From Paenirhizobium daejeonense (lineage in GTDB: Bacteria; Pseudomonadota; Alphaproteobacteria; Rhizobiales; Rhizobiaceae), in assembly GCF_014280875.1 (NCBI RefSeq), contig NZ_JACLAL010000007.1, positions 186,001-250,000 of the forward strand: a DNA stretch of 64,000 nucleotides. Reading direction: 5' to 3'. The notes beneath the pieces were generated by a model. That model was not told the DNA's origin. It ran no database searches and worked only from the letters and a program-made list of their open reading frames with translations. Below are positions 60,741-64,000 of the stretch, in pieces. Position 1 is the first letter of the stretch; each line of letters begins with the position of its first letter. The position numbers and the translations under genes were made by a program.

Positions 60741-61838
60741 ATGTCGATCGACATCAGCCGCTTTCAACATGCGTCCGCGCACTTGTCGGACGTTATTGCC
60801 GATCCGTCGCGTTGGACAGAACTCCTGGAGGAGGTCGCGACGGCCACCGGCGCCATGGGAGCTGCCTTGATCCCGCAGACCGGGTCCGAAGGAGCGGTGG
60901 CGACCGCGCATCTTGGAGAGTGCCTGCAAACCTATGTCCGCGAGGGATGGCCTGAGCGAGACGCCGATAGTCACCGGCGCGCAAGGGTTCTGAATTTGCG
61001 AGGCGAGGTTGCCCTGGATCGTGATCTGATCGATGCCGCCGATGAGGACGCGCCATTTTTCGACGAATTCCTGCCTCGTTTTGACGGGAAATGGTGGGCG
61101 GGCATCGGAATCCATACCGGCCCGGACTTCTGGTCCCTGACGCTGCATCGATCTCTTCGCCAAGGGACATTCGAACAGACGGAAAGGGCGATCCTCCGAC
61201 AGTTTTCCCTGCGGCTGAACGAGGTGGGCAGTCTTGCGCATCTTGCCGGGCGCGTCACATTGTCGACCGTTGCGAATTCGTTCGATCAAATCGGAAAGGC
61301 GGTGGTGGCGATCGATGCAACCGGCAGGTTCATCCATGCCAACTCGGCAGCACAGCAACTCCTGGGCGCCTCCGTCCACATCGCCGGCGGGCGGCTGATA
61401 CTTCGCGATCGCCACGCGGCGGCGGAATACGGCAAGGTCATCGACCGACTGAGAGGGCTTCGCGAGGGCAAGACCTTGTGCGCACCTCCAATTGTCGCGC
61501 GGCAGGAGAACGCCGCTCCGATCGTGATCAGGGTCCTGCCAGTCGATGGCGGGGCGAAGTCTCCCTTTCTTTGTGCGAGAGCATTGCTGCTTCTCGATGA
61601 GATCGTTGCTCCCGCCAAGTCCGACTGGCAGGTTCTCATTCGCGCTTTCGGTCTCACCCCGGCGGAAGCGCGTCTCGCGGCGCTGCTCGCAAGCGGCGAG
61701 ACCCTCGAAACCGCTGCGGAAGCGCTCCGCGTTACCAGGGAAACCGCCCGAAGCAGGGTCAAATCCATTTTCCAGAAGACCGACACTCATCGGCAAGCCA
61801 CCCTGGTGGCCTTGCTGGCCTCTCTTGGGAGGTGCTGA
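60741..61838 (+). CDS. LuxR-type regulator with GAF/PAS-like sensory part
   Basis: A 365-residue regulator. Residues 1-180 lack a named motif but have a GAF-like look. Residues 190-260 resemble PAS (FDQIGKAVVAIDATGRFIHANSAAQQLL). The C-terminal 65 residues are a LuxR-type helix-turn-helix: FGLTPAEARLAALLASGETLETAAEALRVTRETARSRVKSIFQKTDTHRQATLVALL. It lacks a receiver domain. ATG 60741 has GGGG upstream. It is divergent from the DUF1194 gene and convergent with acnB. The signal it senses is unknown. Confidence 0.85.
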   Translation: MSIDISRFQHASAHLSDVIADPSRWTELLEEVATATGAMGAALIPQTGSEGAVATAHLGECLQTYVREGWPERDADSHRRARVLNLRGEVALDRDLIDAADEDAPFFDEFLPRFDGKWWAGIGIHTGPDFWSLTLHRSLRQGTFEQTERAILRQFSLRLNEVGSLAHLAGRVTLSTVANSFDQIGKAVVAIDATGRFIHANSAAQQLLGASVHIAGGRLILRDRHAAAEYGKVIDRLRGLREGKTLCAPPIVARQENAAPIVIRVLPVDGGAKSPFLCARALLLLDEIVAPAKSDWQVLIRAFGLTPAEARLAALLASGETLETAAEALRVTRETARSRVKSIFQKTDTHRQATLVALLASLGRC

Positions 61839-61898
61839 TTGTCGAGAGACCCTGCCTCCGGGCACGTCGAACATCCACGCGCCGCCTATTCAATCGAC

Positions 61899-61937
61899 AA
61901 TATAAAAATACCCCGCGAAGGCATGGCGCTCGCGGGG
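61899..61937 (-). terminator. Intrinsic terminator of acnB
   Basis: CCCCGCGA (61911-61918) and TCGCGGGG (61930-61937) form an 8-bp perfect stem with an 11-base loop, 27 bases beyond the acnB stop. On the minus strand it is followed by a T-rich tract (TATTTTTATATT). Confidence 0.85.
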
Positions 61938-61964
61938 CATTGCATTCCGAACCCGGACGGGATC

Positions 61965-64000
61965 TCAGTAGTGGACAGACAGGGAGTCGATCGGCTTCGT
62001 CTTCGGCGGAGCGAACTTTGTCAGGTCGATTCCTTCAACGGCAGACCGGTACTCTTCCATGCTCGGCGTGCGGCCAAGGATCGCCGACAGCACCACGACC
62101 GGGGTCGATGCGAGGAGAGATTCGCCCTTCTTGTCGGTCGTATCTTCCACGACGCGCCCTTGGAACAGACGGGTCGAGGTCGCGAGAACGGTGTCGCCCT
62201 TCTCGGCCTTTTCCTGGTTGCCCATGCACAGGTTGCAGCCGGGACGCTCGAGATAGAGGATGTTCTCGTACTCGGTGCGGTTGGTGGTCTTCGGCTTCAC
62301 ATCATCGAACTCGAAGCCCGAATACTTCTGCAGGATTTCCCAGTCGCCTTCGGCCTTCAGTTCGTCGATGATGTTGTAGGTCGGGGCAGCAACCACGAGC
62401 GGTGCCTTGAACTCGATCTTGCCTTCGGCCTTCTCGATGTTCTTCAGCATCTGGGCGACGATCTTTATGTCGCCCTTGTGCACCATGCACGAGCCCACGA
62501 AGCCGAGGTCCACCTTCTTGGCGCCGCCATAGTAGGAAACCGGGCGGATCGTGTCGTGGGTATAGCGCCGGGAAACATCGGCATTGTTCACGTCGGGGTC
62601 GGCGATCATCGGCTCGTCGATCTGGTCGAGATCAACCACGACTTCAGCGAAGTACTTGGCATTATCGTCAGGCTTGAGAGCCGGCTTTTCGCCAGAGCGG
62701 ATCTCGGCGATACGACGATCGGCCTTGGCGATCAGGCCCTTGAGGGTCCCGGCCGCATTGTCCATGCCTTTTTCGATCATGATTTTAATGCGCGACTTGG
62801 CGATTTCCAGCGACTCGATCAGCGTTTCGTCTTCCGAAATGCAGATCGATGCCTTGGCCTTCATCTCTGCCGTCCAGTCGGTGAAGGTGAAAGCCTGGTC
62901 GGCAAGCAGCGTGCCGATGTGCACTTCGATGATACGGCCCTGGAAGACGTTGTCCCCATGCTGATTGAGCATCTGCGCCTGCGTTGCGTGGACCACATCG
63001 CGGAAGTCCATGTAGGGCTGCATCGTGCCCTTGAAGGTCACCTTGACCGACTGCGGGATCGGCATGGTGGCCTCGCCCGTTGCCAGCGCCAGCGCCACGG
63101 TGCCGGAGTCAGCGCCGAATGCCACGCCCTTGGACATGCGGGTATGGCTGTCGCCACCGATGATGATGTCCCAGTCGTCTACGGTGATGTCGTTCAGCAC
63201 CTTGTGGATGACGTCCGTCATCGAATGATAGACGCTCTTCGGATCGCGGGCGGTGATCACGCCGAAGTTGTTCATGAAGGACATGAGCTTCGGAATGTTG
63301 GCCTGAGCCTTCTTGTCCCAGACGGATGCCGTGTGGCAACCGGACTGGTAGGCACCGTCGACGAGCGGCGAAATGACGGTTGCCGCCATCGCCTCCAGTT
63401 CCTGCGCGGTCATCAGGCCGGTGGTGTCCTGCGAGCCGACGATGTTCACCTTCACGCGAACGTCGGAGCCGGCATGCAGGATCTTTCCCGGGGTTACGCC
63501 GACGGCGTTGCGGTTGAAGATCTTCTCGACAGCCGTCAGGCCCTGGCCCTCGATGCTGATTTCCTTGTTCGGGGCAAAGACCGGGGTCGGCTCGATGCCG
63601 AGCGTCTGGGCGGCAAACGTCTGGAGCTTCTTGCCGAAGACGATGGCATAGGAGCTGCCGGCCTTCATGAACTCCATCTTCTGCGGCGTGAAGGCGGCAG
63701 CGACATCGACCAGCTCATTGCCGTTCTCGTCGCGAAGCTTCTTGTTCTTGGCGTCGATCTTCAGCACGGTGCCGGTCTCGACCGAGAATTTCTGTTCGAG
63801 GATGGGGTTGCCGTCGTTGTTGAGGATCGGCTTGCCGTTTTCACCGGTCTTCTTGACCCAGTTCTTCAGGTTGATGCCGATGCCGCCGGTCACGTCGACG
63901 GTGGTCGCGAAGATCGGCGAGATGCCGTTGGTGCCGGCGACGATCGGGGCGACGTTGACGAAAGGCACATAGGGGCTGGCCTGCTTGCCGGTCCACAGCG
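61965..64000 (-). CDS. acnB: Aconitate hydratase B (N-terminal part outside window)
   Basis: The frame is open to the right edge of the window, so the first part of the protein (roughly the HEAT-like and start of the swivel domain) is missing; about 678 codons are visible. Conserved parts are GVITARDPKSVYHSMTDVIHKVL, IIIGGDSHTRMSKGVAFGADSG and the iron-sulphur ligands: one cysteine in GFVGSCMVHKGDIK and two in RPGCNLCMGNQEKAEKG. The order of domains and the sequence are those of AcnB, which interconverts citrate and isocitrate in the TCA cycle and can act on 2-methylisocitrate. The gene ends 27 bases before a strong terminator. The presence of acnB is notable, since many Rhizobiales rely on acnA. 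Confidence 0.95.
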   Translation of the reverse strand, partial: LWTGKQASPYVPFVNVAPIVAGTNGISPIFATTVDVTGGIGINLKNWVKKTGENGKPILNNDGNPILEQKFSVETGTVLKIDAKNKKLRDENGNELVDVAAAFTPQKMEFMKAGSSYAIVFGKKLQTFAAQTLGIEPTPVFAPNKEISIEGQGLTAVEKIFNRNAVGVTPGKILHAGSDVRVKVNIVGSQDTTGLMTAQELEAMAATVISPLVDGAYQSGCHTASVWDKKAQANIPKLMSFMNNFGVITARDPKSVYHSMTDVIHKVLNDITVDDWDIIIGGDSHTRMSKGVAFGADSGTVALALATGEATMPIPQSVKVTFKGTMQPYMDFRDVVHATQAQMLNQHGDNVFQGRIIEVHIGTLLADQAFTFTDWTAEMKAKASICISEDETLIESLEIAKSRIKIMIEKGMDNAAGTLKGLIAKADRRIAEIRSGEKPALKPDDNAKYFAEVVVDLDQIDEPMIADPDVNNADVSRRYTHDTIRPVSYYGGAKKVDLGFVGSCMVHKGDIKIVAQMLKNIEKAEGKIEFKAPLVVAAPTYNIIDELKAEGDWEILQKYSGFEFDDVKPKTTNRTEYENILYLERPGCNLCMGNQEKAEKGDTVLATSTRLFQGRVVEDTTDKKGESLLASTPVVVLSAILGRTPSMEEYRSAVEGIDLTKFAPPKTKPIDSLSVHY

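Noticed and set aside
1..64000. CRISPR arrays, rRNA and tRNA genes, replication origin
   Set aside because: No spaced direct repeats, cloverleaf-like segments, conserved rRNA stretches or iteron clusters were seen on reading the window.

Overview
The window is a GC-rich bacterial chromosome or large-replicon segment, most likely from an alphaproteobacterium of the order Rhizobiales. This rests on gene content: a DUF982 protein, a RpoE/ChrR pair with its lipid-modification genes, many LysR regulators and ABC/TTT uptake systems, and dense operons with ATGA overlaps. I cannot name the genus from sequence alone. I see no rRNA, tRNA, CRISPR array, intact insertion sequence, phage gene or replication origin.

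Layout. 2-5532: the downstream part of a Nit1-type (Nit1C) cluster: radical SAM protein (5' end cut off), GNAT protein, AIR-synthase-like protein, GT4 glycosyltransferase, small MSMEG_0570-type protein, flavin oxidoreductase, and an extra LnmK-like gene. 5803-7167: an amidase. 7670-15549: a LysR regulator with two helix-turn-helix domains, divergent from galB, galC, a DUF1932-type dehydrogenase, a TctA/TctC/TctB transporter and galD. These are the lower steps of the gallate/4,5-protocatechuate pathway, with no ring-cleavage enzyme in view. 15676-22308: a LysR regulator divergent from a D-amino-acid aminotransferase, an amino-acid ABC transporter, a DmpA-type peptidase and a DppA-type D-aminopeptidase, which together suggest use of D-amino acids and D-peptides.

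22309-24642 is gene-poor (a WGR protein and a LuxR solo). 24643-30587 is signalling: a chemoreceptor, a REC-HD-GYP response regulator, a cysteine-less molybdopterin-domain exported protein and a hybrid histidine kinase. 30844-34568: DUF982 protein, glycogen debranching enzyme, a possible small ORF with a non-ATG start, and an SDR. 34957-42487: a sugar ABC transporter operon with a SIS-domain protein and a PfkB kinase, divergent from a ROK repressor. The enzyme pair resembles FrlB/FrlD, so an Amadori compound or amino sugar is a reasonable guess.

42745-47696: small oxidoreductase, HAD and aldolase units, each beside a LysR gene. 47865-55284: a membrane-protein gene followed by a RpoE (ECF11)/ChrR regulon with a secreted protein, SDR, CFA-type methyltransferase, DUF1365, FAD oxidoreductase and DUF2177. 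Three candidate sigma-E promoters with the same 18-base spacing (48807, 53463 on the minus strand, 53489) tie these genes together. 55642-61838: GMC oxidoreductase, SDR/LysR pair, a DUF1194 protein and a LuxR-type regulator. 61965-64000: the C-terminal three quarters of aconitase B on the minus strand, with a clear intrinsic terminator.

Start codons were chosen using ribosome-binding sites, overlaps and family length, so several proteins begin inside longer open frames.
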